64,000 nt of DNA from an uncultured Microbacteriaceae bacterium. Lineage in GTDB: Bacteria; Actinomycetota; Actinomycetes; Actinomycetales; Microbacteriaceae. The DNA lies in the NCBI GenBank assembly GCA_934661165.1, contig CAKUJB010000001.1, positions 1 through 64,000 on the forward strand, in the 5' to 3' direction. The notes below the pieces were generated by a model. That model was not told the DNA's origin. It saw only the letters and a program-made list of their open reading frames with translations, and made no database searches. The translations under genes and the position numbers were made by a program. Shown in pieces: positions 14,379-23,926 of this stretch; within the stretch, counting starts at the first letter, position 1, and each line of letters opens with the position of its first letter.

Positions 14379-15212
14379 ATGCGCACCGCGACCCTCGGCC
14401 CCGCGGCGGTGTCCACCGCGGCGGAGCTGCTGCGCGGACGGCGTGTCGCGGTGCTCACCGGGGCGGGCATCAGCACCGACTCCGGCATCCCGGACTACCG
14501 TGGCCGCGGGGCCCCCGTGCGCACGCCGATGTCGTTCCAGCAGTTCCGCGGCGACCCCGATGCGCGGCGGCGCTATTGGGCCGGTTCGCACCTCGGCTGG
14601 CGACGCTTCCACGCCGCGACGCCGAACGAGGGGCACCTCGCGATCACCGACCTCGAGCGCGCCGGGCTCGTCGCCGGCGTCGTCACGCAGAACGTCGACG
14701 ATCTCCACCTGCGCGCGGGGACCCGCCACGTCGTCGAGCTCCACGGCAGCATGCACACCGTCAGCTGCCTGCAGTGCGGGCAGACCTTCGCCCGGCAGGC
14801 GATCGCGGAGCGACTCGCGCGCCTGAATCCGTGGCTCGATGATCTCGTCCGGCGTGAGCTCGCCCCGGACGGCGACGTCGACATCGCGGAGTTCGGGGCG
14901 ACGGTCGTCCCGGACTGCAGCATCTGCGGCGGGATGCTCAAGCCGGACGTCGTCTTCTTCGGCGAGTACGTGCCGCCGACGACCTTCGATGCGGCAGCCG
15001 CGCTCGTCCGAGGCGCCGACGCGCTCCTCGTCGCCGGCTCGTCGCTCGTGGTCAACAGCGGCATCCGCATCGTGGAGCTCGCTCGCCGCCGCCGCGCGCC
15101 GATCGTCATCGTCAACCGCGGCGAGACCAAGGCCGACGACCGCGCCTCAGTGCGCCTCGAGGGCGGCACGACGGAGATCCTCACGGCGCTGCGCGATCAG
15201 CTGCTGCCCTGA
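14379..15212 (+). CDS. NAD-dependent protein deacetylase (sirtuin)
   Basis: 277 residues. The NAD fold has AVLTGAGISTDSGIPDYRG near the start, then TQNVDDLHLRAG and the catalytic histidine in ELHGSMHT. The zinc ribbon uses CLQCG and, about 60 residues later, CSICGG. The NAD-binding end has VNRGETKADDRAS. It removes acyl groups from lysines with NAD. The ATG at 14379 fits the leaderless promoter and the usual N-terminus. Its 3' end overlaps the convergent TauE gene by 16 bp. Confidence 0.9.
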   Translation: MRTATLGPAAVSTAAELLRGRRVAVLTGAGISTDSGIPDYRGRGAPVRTPMSFQQFRGDPDARRRYWAGSHLGWRRFHAATPNEGHLAITDLERAGLVAGVVTQNVDDLHLRAGTRHVVELHGSMHTVSCLQCGQTFARQAIAERLARLNPWLDDLVRRELAPDGDVDIAEFGATVVPDCSICGGMLKPDVVFFGEYVPPTTFDAAAALVRGADALLVAGSSLVVNSGIRIVELARRRRAPIVIVNRGETKADDRASVRLEGGTTEILTALRDQLLP

Positions 15213-15985
15213 GGCCCCCGCATCCGCCGGATCGTGCGCACCGTGAGCTGCGCGGCGACGATGAGTAGGAATGCGCCGAAGAGGATCGCGCCCGTCCGCG
15301 GGTCGATCCAGGTCGCCGCGTGCATGCCGAGCACGGCCACCCCGGCGCCGACGATGCCGATCGTGAGACCGGCGACGAGGTCGGCGTTGCGTCGCCGGAG
15401 ATTGAGGATCGAGGTGGTCACCGCATTCGGCATGAGCGCGACGAGGGAGCCGCCCTTCGCGGCGAGGTCGCCGAATCCCGCGACGATGATGAGCGCGGGC
15501 ACGATGATGATCCCGCCGCCGACGCCGATCAGCCCGGAGAGCACGCCGGCCAGCAGGCCGAGCCCGAGCAGGAGCAGGAGGTCGAGCGGGCTGAGGAGCC
15601 GCGGCTCACCGCGGGTCGGCTCCTCGAGGAAGAGCTGCACGGCGACGACGAGCAGCGTCGCGATGAAGATCCACGAGATGATGGTCGAGGGCAGTCGGTG
15701 GAGCAGCGCGCTGCCGATGGCGCCGCCGACGACCGCGCCGATCGCGATGACGAGCGAGGCGGCCCAGTCGATGTGGCCGCCGGCGGCGTACGCGAGCATC
15801 CCGCCGACCGAGAGCGGTGCGACGGCGAGGAGCGAGGTGCCGGACGCGAGCTTCTGCGGCATGTGGAGCAGGAGCACGAGGCCGGGCACGATGAGCACGC
15901 CGCCCCCGACGCCGAACAGTCCCGAGAGGAATCCGGCGACGGCGCCGATCCCGACGTAGGCGAGGAGACGCGGCAGGCTCGGCAC
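15197..15985 (-). CDS. TauE/SafE family membrane permease
   Basis: 262 residues with about eight hydrophobic segments. The two internal repeats typical of TauE/SafE are seen: GFLSGLFGVGGGVLIVPGL near the start and GVLSGLIGVGGGIIIVPAL in the middle. The family exports sulfite, sulfoacetate or related organosulfur anions; the substrate here is not clear. The GTG start has TAGCGT 6 nt upstream (15992-15997), so it is probably leaderless. Confidence 0.9.
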   Translation of the reverse strand: MPSLPRLLAYVGIGAVAGFLSGLFGVGGGVLIVPGLVLLLHMPQKLASGTSLLAVAPLSVGGMLAYAAGGHIDWAASLVIAIGAVVGGAIGSALLHRLPSTIISWIFIATLLVVAVQLFLEEPTRGEPRLLSPLDLLLLLGLGLLAGVLSGLIGVGGGIIIVPALIIVAGFGDLAAKGGSLVALMPNAVTTSILNLRRRNADLVAGLTIGIVGAGVAVLGMHAATWIDPRTGAILFGAFLLIVAAQLTVRTIRRMRGPQGSS

Positions 15986-16053
15986 CCCGCCACGCTACCG
16001 GTCCCGACGGCACGTCTCGCGCGCGGCGGCCGGAGTTCACCGGATCGCCGCAC

Positions 16054-16059
16054 TAGGCT
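16054..16059 (+). promoter_or_regulatory. candidate -10 element (glycosyltransferase)
   Basis: TAGGCT 9 nt before the ATG at 16069; no Shine-Dalgarno is present. Confidence 0.35.
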
Positions 16060-16068
16060 GGTCGGGCC

Positions 16069-17247
16069 ATGGCGCCACTCACGATCCTGCTCGGCTGCGA
16101 CACCTTCACCCCGAACGTCAACGGGGCCGCACGATTCGCCGAGCGACTCGCCGCGGGCCTCGTCCAGCGCGGCCACGACGTGCACATCGTCGCGCCCTCG
16201 ACGGGCTTCGGCAGGTCGGGCACATTCACGGAGGTGGTCGAGGGCCAGCCGATGACCGTCCACCGCTGGCCTAGTCTGCGCTGGCTCCCGCACGAGTGGG
16301 TGCGCTACACCTGGCCACAGGTCGCCGCCGTGCTCGCGGGACGCACGCTCGACCGGGTGAAGCCGGACGCCGTGCACGTCAACTCGCACATCATGGGCGG
16401 CCGCTACCTCATCCATGCCGCGACGAAGCGCGGCATCCGGCTCGTCGCGACGAACCACGTCATGTCGGAGAACATCAGCGAGCACACGACGCTGCCGCAG
16501 TTCCTCAACCGCGCATTCCTCAAGTGGGCCTGGTGGGACATCGACCGGCTGCTCGGGAAAGCTCGCTGGGTCACGACCCCGACGCGGCGCGCCGCCGACT
16601 ACCTGGAGCAGAACACTTCGATCCGCGACGTGCTCGCGATCTCCTGCGGCATCGACGCCTCGCGGTACGAGCCGGACTTCACGCCGCGCGACGAGCACCG
16701 CCTGCTCTTCGTGGGCCGACTCGTCGAGGAGAAGCACGTCGAGGTGCTCATCCGCGCGCTCACACTGCTGCCGAAGGATCTCCCGGTCGCGCTCGACATC
16801 GCCGGATCCGGGGAGCACCGCCGCCATCTCGAGCAGTTCGCCGCGGATCTCGGGGTCGCCGATCGCGTCGTCTTCCACGGCGCGGTGACCGACGAGGGGC
16901 TGCGGCGCCTCTACTCGAGGGCGAGCCTGTTCGCGATCGCCTCCATCGCGGAGCTGCAGTCGATCGCGACGCTCGAGGCGATGAGCTCCGGGCTGCCGAT
17001 CGTCGCGGCGGACGCGATGGCGCTGCCGCACCTCGTCCAGGAGGGCGTCAACGGCTATCTCTTCACCCCCGACGACGCGCGGGCCGCCGCGGAGCGCATC
17101 GAGACGATCCTCCGGCTCCCGCACGAGGAGCGCGTCGCGATGCAGCAGGCCTCGGTCGACGGGGTCCGCATCCACTCGCTCGACCACACGCTCGACGTCT
17201 TCGAGTCGCTGTATCGGGGCGAGCTCGACCGCGACGCGCGGGACTGA
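16069..17247 (+). CDS. GT4 family glycosyltransferase
   Basis: 392 residues, GT-B fold. The N-terminal domain starts LLGCDTFTPNVNGAARFAERLA and has the HVNSHIMGG and ATNHVMSEN blocks. The C-terminal donor-binding domain has FVGRLVEEKHVEVLI, SGEHRRHLEQFA and the ELQSIATLEAMSSGLPIV motif, which replaces the more usual E-x7-E. Similar actinobacterial enzymes transfer mannose or glucose to lipid acceptors. Acceptor and sugar are not assignable. It converges on the next glycosyltransferase with 5 bp between stops. Confidence 0.85.
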   Translation: MAPLTILLGCDTFTPNVNGAARFAERLAAGLVQRGHDVHIVAPSTGFGRSGTFTEVVEGQPMTVHRWPSLRWLPHEWVRYTWPQVAAVLAGRTLDRVKPDAVHVNSHIMGGRYLIHAATKRGIRLVATNHVMSENISEHTTLPQFLNRAFLKWAWWDIDRLLGKARWVTTPTRRAADYLEQNTSIRDVLAISCGIDASRYEPDFTPRDEHRLLFVGRLVEEKHVEVLIRALTLLPKDLPVALDIAGSGEHRRHLEQFAADLGVADRVVFHGAVTDEGLRRLYSRASLFAIASIAELQSIATLEAMSSGLPIVAADAMALPHLVQEGVNGYLFTPDDARAAAERIETILRLPHEERVAMQQASVDGVRIHSLDHTLDVFESLYRGELDRDARD

Positions 17248-17252
17248 GCGGA

Positions 17253-18584
17253 CTACTCCGGACGTCGTCCGTCGCGTCGCGCCGCGACGACATGGAGGAG
17301 GAATGCGAGGAGCTCGTCCGCCGCGGTCCCCCAGTCGTACCGCCGGGACCAGGACTCGCCGTGCTCCGAGCGCTTGAGCCAGAGGGAGTCGTCGGCGAGC
17401 CGGAGCACGGCCTGCGCGATGGCCTCGGGCGACTCCTGGTCGAAGAGCTCGGCGTGACCTCCGGTCACCTCCCGGAAGATGGGGATGTCCGAAACCGCCA
17501 CTGGCGTGCCGAGTGCCATCGCCTCGACGACGGGCAGGCCGAAGCCCTCCTCGCGGGAGGCCGTCACGAGTGCGCGGGCGCTCGTGAGCGCGGCCTGATA
17601 CTCGGCGTCCGAGGCGCCCTGCATGAAGTCGAGCGCGCCGTCGGGGGCGAGCGCCGTGAGTCGCGCGACGGTGGCCTCGTCGGCCCGGCTCAGCAGTCGC
17701 AGTCGCCACCCGGGCAGATGGTGCATCGCCGCGGCGAGCGCTTCGACGTTCTTGTACGGCATGAACGACCCGGCGTAGAGCAGGTCCCGACCCCGCGGCG
17801 GCCGGCGTCGGGGGGTGAGCGCGGGGTGGTCCGTGCCGTTCGCGATGACCCGGAGCGGCCGGGGCGCCATCCGCCGATCGAGCATGAGGGCCTTCGTCGT
17901 CTCGCTGATCGTGACCTGGGCGTCGGCGAGGGCGAGGACCCAGCGCTGGAAGACGGGCGTGAGGTGATACGCGCGCCAGAGGGCACGCACCGCCCAGGGC
18001 AGATCTGCCGGCGGCTTCGGGTGCGAGTAGTAGATGAGGTCGTGCACCGTCGTCACGAGGGCGTAGCGGCGCCCGATCGGGCCGATCGTCTGCATGGGGC
18101 TGTAGACGATGTCGGGCGCGAGGCGGTTGAGCGCGAGGGGGCCGATGATCGGCTCGAGCGGGCTCGTCGGGCTCGGGCCGAGTGTCCAGGGCAGCTCCGG
18201 GAGCATCGCGAGCTGGCGGACGTCGTGCACGAGCATGACGACCGGGTGGCGCCTGCCGAGCTCCTCGACGAGACGCGAGGTGAATCGGCTGATGCCGTCG
18301 TGGCGCTCGAGCCGCGTGTAGCGGCAGTCGACGAGGATGCGCACGGCGCCCGCCGCCCAGGCGACCCCGGCTGGTGGCGCGGTGCTCGTCTCGCCGGGGA
18401 TGATCGCGAGCGCCTTCGTCGACTCGCCGGTGTCGGCGAGCCCGAGCGCCCGGACGAGATCGTGCTCGCCGGTCGCCTCTGGGGGCGTCGCCGACTCGGC
18501 CGACTCAGCCGCGGCGGCCTCGTCCGCCGCATCGTCGGCAGCCCCGAGCGACCAGGGCTCCCCCGGCTGCATGGGATCGCTCAC
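17253..18584 (-). CDS. GT4 family glycosyltransferase with acidic N-terminal extension
   Basis: 443 residues. The first 75 residues are acidic and Ala-rich (DDAADEAAAAESAESAT) and look disordered. The GT-B domain follows: VDCRYTRLERHDGISRF, TTVHDLIYYSHPK, YAGSFMPYKNVEALA, and the nucleotide-sugar motif EEGFGLPVVEAMALGTPVAVSD. The opening resembles mannosyltransferases of cell-surface glycan synthesis. The GTG start overlaps the hydrolase stop (GTGA, 18581-18584), so the two are translationally coupled. Acceptor unknown. Confidence 0.85.
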   Translation of the reverse strand: MSDPMQPGEPWSLGAADDAADEAAAAESAESATPPEATGEHDLVRALGLADTGESTKALAIIPGETSTAPPAGVAWAAGAVRILVDCRYTRLERHDGISRFTSRLVEELGRRHPVVMLVHDVRQLAMLPELPWTLGPSPTSPLEPIIGPLALNRLAPDIVYSPMQTIGPIGRRYALVTTVHDLIYYSHPKPPADLPWAVRALWRAYHLTPVFQRWVLALADAQVTISETTKALMLDRRMAPRPLRVIANGTDHPALTPRRRPPRGRDLLYAGSFMPYKNVEALAAAMHHLPGWRLRLLSRADEATVARLTALAPDGALDFMQGASDAEYQAALTSARALVTASREEGFGLPVVEAMALGTPVAVSDIPIFREVTGGHAELFDQESPEAIAQAVLRLADDSLWLKRSEHGESWSRRYDWGTAADELLAFLLHVVAARRDGRRPE

Positions 18585-19456
18585 GCCGGCACCCGCTCGC
18601 CGAGGAAGTCGCGGATCGCCGCGGCGGCGTCCGCGGGACGCTCGTAGTGGATGAGATGGCCGACGTCCTCGAGGACGACGAGCTCGCCGGCCGGCAGGAG
18701 GTCGCGCAGCGCTTCGACGTCGCGCGTCGGCGTGATCTGGTCCTGCGCCGCCCCGATGAGGAGCGTGGGCATCGTGAGCGCGGCAGCGTGCGGCGTGACG
18801 AAGTCGCTCAGCGACGCGTCGAACCCCTCCACGACGACCCGGCGCGTCCGGAAGCCCGAGAAGTAGCGGCGATGCTCCTCCTTGATCCACCGGCGCAGCC
18901 GCCGGTCGGAGGTCGTCGTGGTGAGCAGGCTCATGCCGTCCGTCACGAGTCGCGAGCGCAGCAGACGCTCCCCCATGCGCCGCGGGAGGGCGGCGCCGAC
19001 ACGGTAGAGCGCCTTGACGAGCAGGCCGCCGATCGCCTGCGACCCGGCGAGCGGTGCGGACGCGATCGGATTGATGAGCACGACGCGGTCCGGTGCGAGG
19101 CCGCGATCGATCGCGGCGGCCGTGACGATGGTGCCGAAGCTGTGGCCGATGACGACGAACGGGCGTGCTCGGGTCGCGGTCGCCGAGGCGAAGTCGATGA
19201 GCCAGTCCGCATACGCGGTGATCGTGTGCGGGCCGGGCAGCGGGCTCGAGCCGCCATAGCCCGGCAGATCCGGGGCGAGAATGCGGTGTTCCGGGAGCAG
19301 GTCGATGACGCGCTGCAGCCCGTGATGGTCGCCGCGGAAGCCGTGGACGACGACGACGGTGCCCGGCGCGGCCGTGTCTGCGGTCGGTGACGTCTCCCAC
19401 CATCGCGTGCGAGCGCCCGCGATCGTCGCCTCGCGCTGCGCCGTCCGGTCCGTCAC
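18581..19456 (-). CDS. alpha/beta-fold hydrolase
   Basis: 291 residues. Oxyanion strand VVVVHGFRGDHHG, nucleophile elbow VIGHSFGTI, acid in LIGAAQDQITP and catalytic His in DVGHLIHYERP near the C-terminus. A helical cap (residues about 150-215) is Arg-rich. Substrate unknown; coupling to the glycosyltransferase suggests lipid or glycan ester chemistry. The GTG has TAGACT 8 nt upstream (19465-19470). The start was chosen on frame and promoter position. Confidence 0.85.
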   Translation of the reverse strand: MTDRTAQREATIAGARTRWWETSPTADTAAPGTVVVVHGFRGDHHGLQRVIDLLPEHRILAPDLPGYGGSSPLPGPHTITAYADWLIDFASATATRARPFVVIGHSFGTIVTAAAIDRGLAPDRVVLINPIASAPLAGSQAIGGLLVKALYRVGAALPRRMGERLLRSRLVTDGMSLLTTTTSDRRLRRWIKEEHRRYFSGFRTRRVVVEGFDASLSDFVTPHAAALTMPTLLIGAAQDQITPTRDVEALRDLLPAGELVVLEDVGHLIHYERPADAAAAIRDFLGERVPA

Positions 19457-19528
19457 GGTGACCGAGTCTAAGACCCGGATCCTGAGCCTCCTCCGAGTCG
19501 TGCGCGGATCGATGTCGGAGGTCGCCGG

Positions 19529-19534
19529 TAGGCT
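19529..19534 (+). promoter_or_regulatory. -10 element of a leaderless promoter (exonuclease)
   Basis: TAGGCT ends 6 nt before the ATG at 19541. Confidence 0.5.
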
Positions 19535-19540
19535 CGCGCC

Positions 19541-20239
19541 ATGACGAGCTGGACCGATTCGATCGCCGCATTCGACCTCGAGACGACCGGGATCGATGTC
19601 CGCTCGGCGAAGATCGTCTCGGCCTCCGTGGTCCGGCTCGACGCGTCCGGGGCCGTCGTCGCGCAGCGCGACTGGCTCGTCGATCCGGGTGAGCCGATTC
19701 CCGAGCGGGCGACCGAGGTGCACGGCATCACGACGGCCCGGGTGCAGGCCGAGGGCGCGCCGGCGCGGCTCGCGGTGCCGGAGATCGTCGCGGCGGTTCG
19801 CGAGGTCCTCGAGGCGGGTATCGGGCTGGTCGTCTACAACGCCCCGTACGATCTCTCGCTGCTCGCGTGGGAGGCGCTGCGGCACGGCGTCTCCGAAATC
19901 GAACGGCTCGCGCCGATCGTCGACCCGATCATCGTCGACAAGCAGGTCGATCGGTATCGCAAGGGCAAGCGCACGCTCGACCTCACCGCCGCGCACTACG
20001 GCGTCGCCCTCGAGGGCGCGCATGACGCCGCGGTCGACGCCATTGCCGCGGGGCGCGTCGCGCAGGCGATCGGGCGCCGCTACGCGCAGCAGCTGCCGGC
20101 GACGGCGATGGAGCTGCACACGGCCCAGGTCAAGTGGGCGGCGGCGCAGCAGGCCGATTTCGCCGCGTACATGCGGCGGCAGGTGGACCCGAACTGGGTC
20201 AGCGATCGTCCGGCTTGGCCGGGCGGGCGCCAGGCCTGA
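19541..20239 (+). CDS. DnaQ-like 3'-5' exonuclease
   Basis: 232 residues. DEDDh nuclease: D12 and E14 in AAFDLETTGID, Asp in VVYNAPYDLSLL (about residue 107) and the terminal HDAAVDAIAAG with the His-Asp pair. It is shorter than Pol III epsilon fused forms and has no GIY-YIG or BRCT domain. It probably trims single-stranded DNA or RNA ends. It ends 1 bp before the convergent rpmE2 stop. Confidence 0.88.
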   Translation: MTSWTDSIAAFDLETTGIDVRSAKIVSASVVRLDASGAVVAQRDWLVDPGEPIPERATEVHGITTARVQAEGAPARLAVPEIVAAVREVLEAGIGLVVYNAPYDLSLLAWEALRHGVSEIERLAPIVDPIIVDKQVDRYRKGKRTLDLTAAHYGVALEGAHDAAVDAIAAGRVAQAIGRRYAQQLPATAMELHTAQVKWAAAQQADFAAYMRRQVDPNWVSDRPAWPGGRQA

Positions 20240-20497
20240 CTACTTCGCGCCGAACTTCCCGCCGAAGCGCTGGTTGAACTTCTCGACGCGGCCGGCGGAG
20301 TCCATGATCCGCTGCTTGCCGGTGTAGAACGGGTGCGACTCCGCGGAGATCTCCACGTCGACGACGGGGTACGTGTTCCCGTCCTCCCACTCGATCGTCT
20401 TCTCACTCGTGCGCGTCGAGCGCGTGAGGAACGCCTTGCCGCTCGCGAGGTCGCGGAAGACGATCTCGGCGTACGTCGGGTGGATCTCGGACTTCAT
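20240..20497 (-). CDS. rpmE2: 50S ribosomal protein L31 type B
   Basis: 85 residues: [20 protein letters not shown] at the start, [16 protein letters not shown] core ([18 protein letters not shown]) and the basic [12 protein letters not shown] end. It lacks the zinc-binding cysteines of L31 type A, so it is the zinc-independent form. It has an AGGAG Shine-Dalgarno 10 nt upstream. In other actinobacteria Zur controls the paralogue, but no Zur-like palindrome is visible upstream here. Confidence 0.95.
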   Translation of the reverse strand: MKSEIHPTYAEIVFRDLASGKAFLTRSTRTSEKTIEWEDGNTYPVVDVEISAESHPFYTGKQRIMDSAGRVEKFNQRFGGKFGAK

Positions 20498-20580
20498 GGG
20501 ATGGACTCCTGGAGGCTGATGGGGCGGGCCGCCGCCGCGGCTGGCCGACGAACGAGTCTAGCAGATGTGCGGGGCCTGGC

Positions 20581-21363
20581 TCAGGCGCCGCGCGCCGCGT
20601 AGCGGCCGGAGTCGACGCTCACCCGCAGCGGTCGGCCGAAGGCCTCGCTGAGGTGCGCCGAGTCGAGCACGTGCGCGATGGGGCCCGTTGCCACTGCGAC
20701 GGCGTCGCGCAGCAGCAGCGCGTGGCCGAAGCCCGGCGGGATCTCCTCGACGTGGTGCGTCACCATGACGACCGCGGGCGATCCGGGACTCGAGGCGTAC
20801 CAGCCGAGCAGTTCCATGAGCTCCTCGCGGGCTCCGAGGTCGAGGCTCGCGGCCGGCTCGTCGAGCAGCAGCAGCTCGGGATCGGTCATCGTCGCTCTCG
20901 CGATCTGCACGCGCTTCTGCTCGCCGTCGGAGAGCGTGCCGAAGCGGCGCTCCTCGAGGTGGTCGAGGCGCCACTGGCGCAGCACACGTCGCGCGCGACG
21001 CTCGTCGACGTCCTCGTACACCTCCCGCCAGCGCCCTGCGACCGAGTACGCCGCGGTCATGACCGCGTCGAGCACCGTCTCCCCCGCCGGGATGAGTCGG
21101 GCCATGGCGCTCGAGGCGAGCCCGATGCGCGGCCGCATCTCGAAGACGTCGACCCGGCCGAGCTCCTCCCCGAGGACCCGGACCACACCGCTCGTCGGGT
21201 GGATCAGGGTCGCGGCGAGCTGCAGGAGCGTCGTCTTGCCGGCGCCGTTCGGGCCGAGGATGACCCAGCGCTCGGCGGAGTCGACGCTCCAGGTGAGCGG
21301 GCCGAGGATGGCGCGACCGTCGCGGATGACGGTCGCGTCGTGGAATTCGAGGACGTTCGACAT
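20581..21363 (-). CDS. ABC transporter ATP-binding protein
   Basis: 260 residues. Walker [11 protein letters not shown]-loop region [13 protein letters not shown], signature LSDGEQKRV, Walker [11 protein letters not shown] and switch [11 protein letters not shown]. It resembles the ModF/YlmA-type single-domain ATPases whose permease is not adjacent. No permease or binding protein gene is next to it, so it may be soluble or partner in trans. TAGGCT lies 9 nt before the ATG (21373-21378). Confidence 0.85.
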   Translation of the reverse strand: MSNVLEFHDATVIRDGRAILGPLTWSVDSAERWVILGPNGAGKTTLLQLAATLIHPTSGVVRVLGEELGRVDVFEMRPRIGLASSAMARLIPAGETVLDAVMTAAYSVAGRWREVYEDVDERRARRVLRQWRLDHLEERRFGTLSDGEQKRVQIARATMTDPELLLLDEPAASLDLGAREELMELLGWYASSPGSPAVVMVTHHVEEIPPGFGHALLLRDAVAVATGPIAHVLDSAHLSEAFGRPLRVSVDSGRYAARGA

Positions 21364-21411
21364 GGCGCTCCCAGCCTACGGCGGACCTTGCAGACGACGC
21401 CCGCGGCTCGC

Positions 21412-22599
21412 TCAGCCTCGGAGGATCTCCTCGTAGAGCGAGCGCGTCGACTCGGCGATCGTCGCCCAGGAGAAGCGATCGGCGGCGCGGCGACGTCCCG
21501 CGAGTCCCATCCGGCGCGCCCCGGCGGGATCAGCGAGCACCCCGCGCAGGGCGGCGGCGAGGTCGGCGACGAATCGATCCGGGTGCAGCGGCGTCCCGGT
21601 GCCGTCCTGCGCCTGCTCGATCGGGACGAGCACGCCGGTCACGCCGTCGTCGACGACCTCGGGGATGCCGCCGGTCGCGGTGGCGACGACCGGGACCTCG
21701 CACGCCATCGCCTCGAGATTCACGATGCCGAGCGGCTCGTAGATGGACGGACAGACGAAGACGGTCGATGCGCTGAGCACGGCGATGACGTCATCGACGG
21801 GCAGGTGCTCGCGGATCCACACCACGCCCGAGCGGCTCGCCTGGAGCTCCGCGATCGTCGCCGACACGTCCGCCTCGAGCTCCGGGGTGTCGGCCGAGCC
21901 CGCGCAGAGCACGAGCTGCGCATCCGATGGCAGCTCGGCCGCGGCCCGCAGCAGGTAGGGCAGCCCCTTCTGCCGGGTGATCCTCCCGACGAAGGTCACC
22001 GCGGGACGGTCGCTGTCGATCCCGAGCGCCGCGAGCACCGCGGCGTCGCTGCGCGGCCGCCACCGCTCGGTGTCGATGCCGTTGCGGATGACCCTGACCC
22101 GGTCCGGATCCAGCGACGGGTAGCTGCGGAGCACGTCGCGACGCATGCCGTCGCTCACCGCGATGACGGCGTCCGCGTGCTCGATCGCCTCGCGCTCGAT
22201 CCGGCTCGACAGGCGGTAGCCGCCGCCGAGCTGCTCCGCCTTCCACGGTCGCAGCGGCTCGAGGCTGTGCGCGGTCATGACGTGCGGCACCCCGTGGAGC
22301 AGCTGCGCGAGCCGACCAGCGCCGTTCGCGTACCAGGTGTGCGTGTGGACGAGATCGGCCTCGCCGAGGTCCGCCGCGATCTCGAGATCGGTGCCGAGGG
22401 TCTGCAGCGCGCTGTTCGCGCGGGCGAGCCCCGGCGGCGCGCCGTAGGACACGACATCGGGCTCGTCGCGCGGCGCGCCGAATGCCCGCACGACGACCCG
22501 GGTCGCCGGACGCAGCGCGCGGACGAGCTCCGCGACGTGCACGCCCGCGCCTCCGTAGATCTCGGGCGGGTACTCCCTGGTGACGAGGTCCACGCGCAC
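21412..22599 (-). CDS. glgA: glycogen synthase / alpha-maltose-1-phosphate synthase (GlgA/GlgM type)
   Basis: 395 residues, GT-B fold of the GT4-type actinobacterial glycogen synthase. Start [20 protein letters not shown] carries the ADP-glucose-binding loop; [29 protein letters not shown] and the [18 protein letters not shown] motif follow. In mycobacteria the same gene lies divergent from glgC and makes maltose-1-phosphate or extends glucan from ADP-glucose. The GTG is preceded by TAGGCT and 7 nt (22607-22612): leaderless. Confidence 0.88.
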   Translation of the reverse strand: MRVDLVTREYPPEIYGGAGVHVAELVRALRPATRVVVRAFGAPRDEPDVVSYGAPPGLARANSALQTLGTDLEIAADLGEADLVHTHTWYANGAGRLAQLLHGVPHVMTAHSLEPLRPWKAEQLGGGYRLSSRIEREAIEHADAVIAVSDGMRRDVLRSYPSLDPDRVRVIRNGIDTERWRPRSDAAVLAALGIDSDRPAVTFVGRITRQKGLPYLLRAAAELPSDAQLVLCAGSADTPELEADVSATIAELQASRSGVVWIREHLPVDDVIAVLSASTVFVCPSIYEPLGIVNLEAMACEVPVVATATGGIPEVVDDGVTGVLVPIEQAQDGTGTPLHPDRFVADLAAALRGVLADPAGARRMGLAGRRRAADRFSWATIAESTRSLYEEILRG

Positions 22600-22606
22600 G
22601 TGCCGA

Positions 22607-22653
22607 AGCCTAGTCGCGCTCGTAACCTGCCGGACACCCCGGAGGACTATCGT
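22607..22653. promoter_or_regulatory. divergent leaderless promoters of glgA and glgC
   Basis: TAGGCT on the minus strand (22607-22612) is 7 nt from the glgA GTG. TATCGT on the plus strand (22648-22653) is 6 nt from the glgC ATG. GGAGGA at 22641-22646 is too far from the ATG to be a normal ribosome site. Confidence 0.45.
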
Positions 22654-22659
22654 GGCGTC

Positions 22660-23898
22660 ATGGCGCCCCAGAAGGTGTTCGGGATCGTGCTCGCCGGCGG
22701 CGAGGGCAAGCGCCTCATGCCGCTCACCGCGGACCGGGCGAAGCCGGCGGTGCCGTTCGGCGGGGAATACCGGCTCATCGACTTCGCGATCTCGAATCTC
22801 ATCAACTCGGGGCTGCGGCAGATCGTCGTCCTCACCCAGTACAAGTCGCACAGCCTCGACCGCCACATCTCGAAGGTGTGGCGCTCCTCCGGCGTGCTCG
22901 ACACGTACGTCGCCTCGGTGCCCGCGCAGCAGCGGCGCGGCAAGCACTGGTTCATGGGCTCCGCGGACGCGATCTACCAGAGCCTCAACCTCGTGCACGA
23001 CGAGCGGCCGGACATCGTCGTCGTCGTCGGCGCGGACCACGTCTACCGCATGGACTTCGCACAGATGGTCGAGGCGCATGTCGAGTCTGGGGCGCCAGCC
23101 ACGGTCGCCGGCATCCGCCAGCCCATCGAGCTCGCGACCTCGTTCGGCGTGATCGAGACCGACAGCGTGCGCTCGGAGCGGATCGCGCGCTTCCGCGAGA
23201 AGCCGACCGACGCCGTCGGCCTCGCCGACTCCCCCGGCGAGGTCCTCGCCTCGATGGGCAACTACGTCTTCGACGCCGACGCCCTCGTCGACGCCGTCTC
23301 CCACGACGCGGACCGGCCGGAGTCCCGGCACGACATGGGCGGCGACATCGTCCCGCACTTCGTCGAGCTCGGTCAGGCCGGCGTCTACGACTTCATCAGG
23401 AATGCGGTGCCCGGCTCGACCGACCGGGATCGCGCGTACTGGCGCGACGTGGGCACGATCGAGTCCTTCTTCGACGCGCACCAGGACCTCATCGCCCCGC
23501 TGCCGGTCTTCAACCTGTACAACGAGCAGTGGCCGATCCACTCGCAGCAGATCAACCAGCCGCCCGCGAAGTTCATCCGCGACGCGCAGGGCAACGCCGG
23601 CCTCGTCACCGATTCGATCGTCTCGCTCGGGGTCGTCATCTCCGGGGCGCGGGTGGACCGCACCGTCCTCGGCCCGTCGGTCGCGGTCGACTCCGGCGCG
23701 GTCGTGGCGGACGCCGTCGTCTTCGAACGCGCGACGATCGGCGCGGGTGCCGTCATCCGCCGCGCGATCCTCGACAAGGACGTGCACGTCGCGCCCGGCG
23801 GGACGATCGGCGTCGATCGCGGGCTCGATCTCGCGCGGGGCTTCACCGTGACCGAGCAGGGCATCACGGTCGTCGGGAAGGGCGCAAGCGTCAGCTGA
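22660..23898 (+). CDS. glgC: glucose-1-phosphate adenylyltransferase
   Basis: 412 residues. Makes ADP-glucose from ATP and glucose-1-phosphate for glycogen or GMP-pathway glucan. The nucleotidyltransferase loop is [14 protein letters not shown] with [15 protein letters not shown] next; [10 protein letters not shown] holds the metal Asp; the REKP motif follows; the C-terminal left-handed beta-helix starts near residue 300. Divergent from glgA, as in mycobacteria. It is probably allosterically controlled, like its family. Confidence 0.95.
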   Translation: MAPQKVFGIVLAGGEGKRLMPLTADRAKPAVPFGGEYRLIDFAISNLINSGLRQIVVLTQYKSHSLDRHISKVWRSSGVLDTYVASVPAQQRRGKHWFMGSADAIYQSLNLVHDERPDIVVVVGADHVYRMDFAQMVEAHVESGAPATVAGIRQPIELATSFGVIETDSVRSERIARFREKPTDAVGLADSPGEVLASMGNYVFDADALVDAVSHDADRPESRHDMGGDIVPHFVELGQAGVYDFIRNAVPGSTDRDRAYWRDVGTIESFFDAHQDLIAPLPVFNLYNEQWPIHSQQINQPPAKFIRDAQGNAGLVTDSIVSLGVVISGARVDRTVLGPSVAVDSGAVVADAVVFERATIGAGAVIRRAILDKDVHVAPGGTIGVDRGLDLARGFTVTEQGITVVGKGASVS

Positions 23899-23914
23899 GC
23901 CCGATGTTCCGCGG

Positions 23915-23920
23915 CACAAT
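23915..23920 (+). promoter_or_regulatory. candidate -10 of serB
   Basis: CACAAT ends 6 nt before the GTG at 23927. It is a weaker match than the other leaderless promoters in the window. Confidence 0.3.
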
Positions 23921-23926
23921 GGAGCC

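Noticed and set aside
20498..20580. Possible Zur site upstream of rpmE2
   Set aside because: No AT-rich TGATAATCATTATCA-like palindrome is visible in the gap.
20653..23898. An open frame of 1,081 codons on the plus strand
   Set aside because: It is the antisense shadow of the ABC ATPase and glgA genes fused in frame to true glgC. The upstream part is Arg/Glu/Asp-rich without any domain, as expected for the complement of GC-rich genes.
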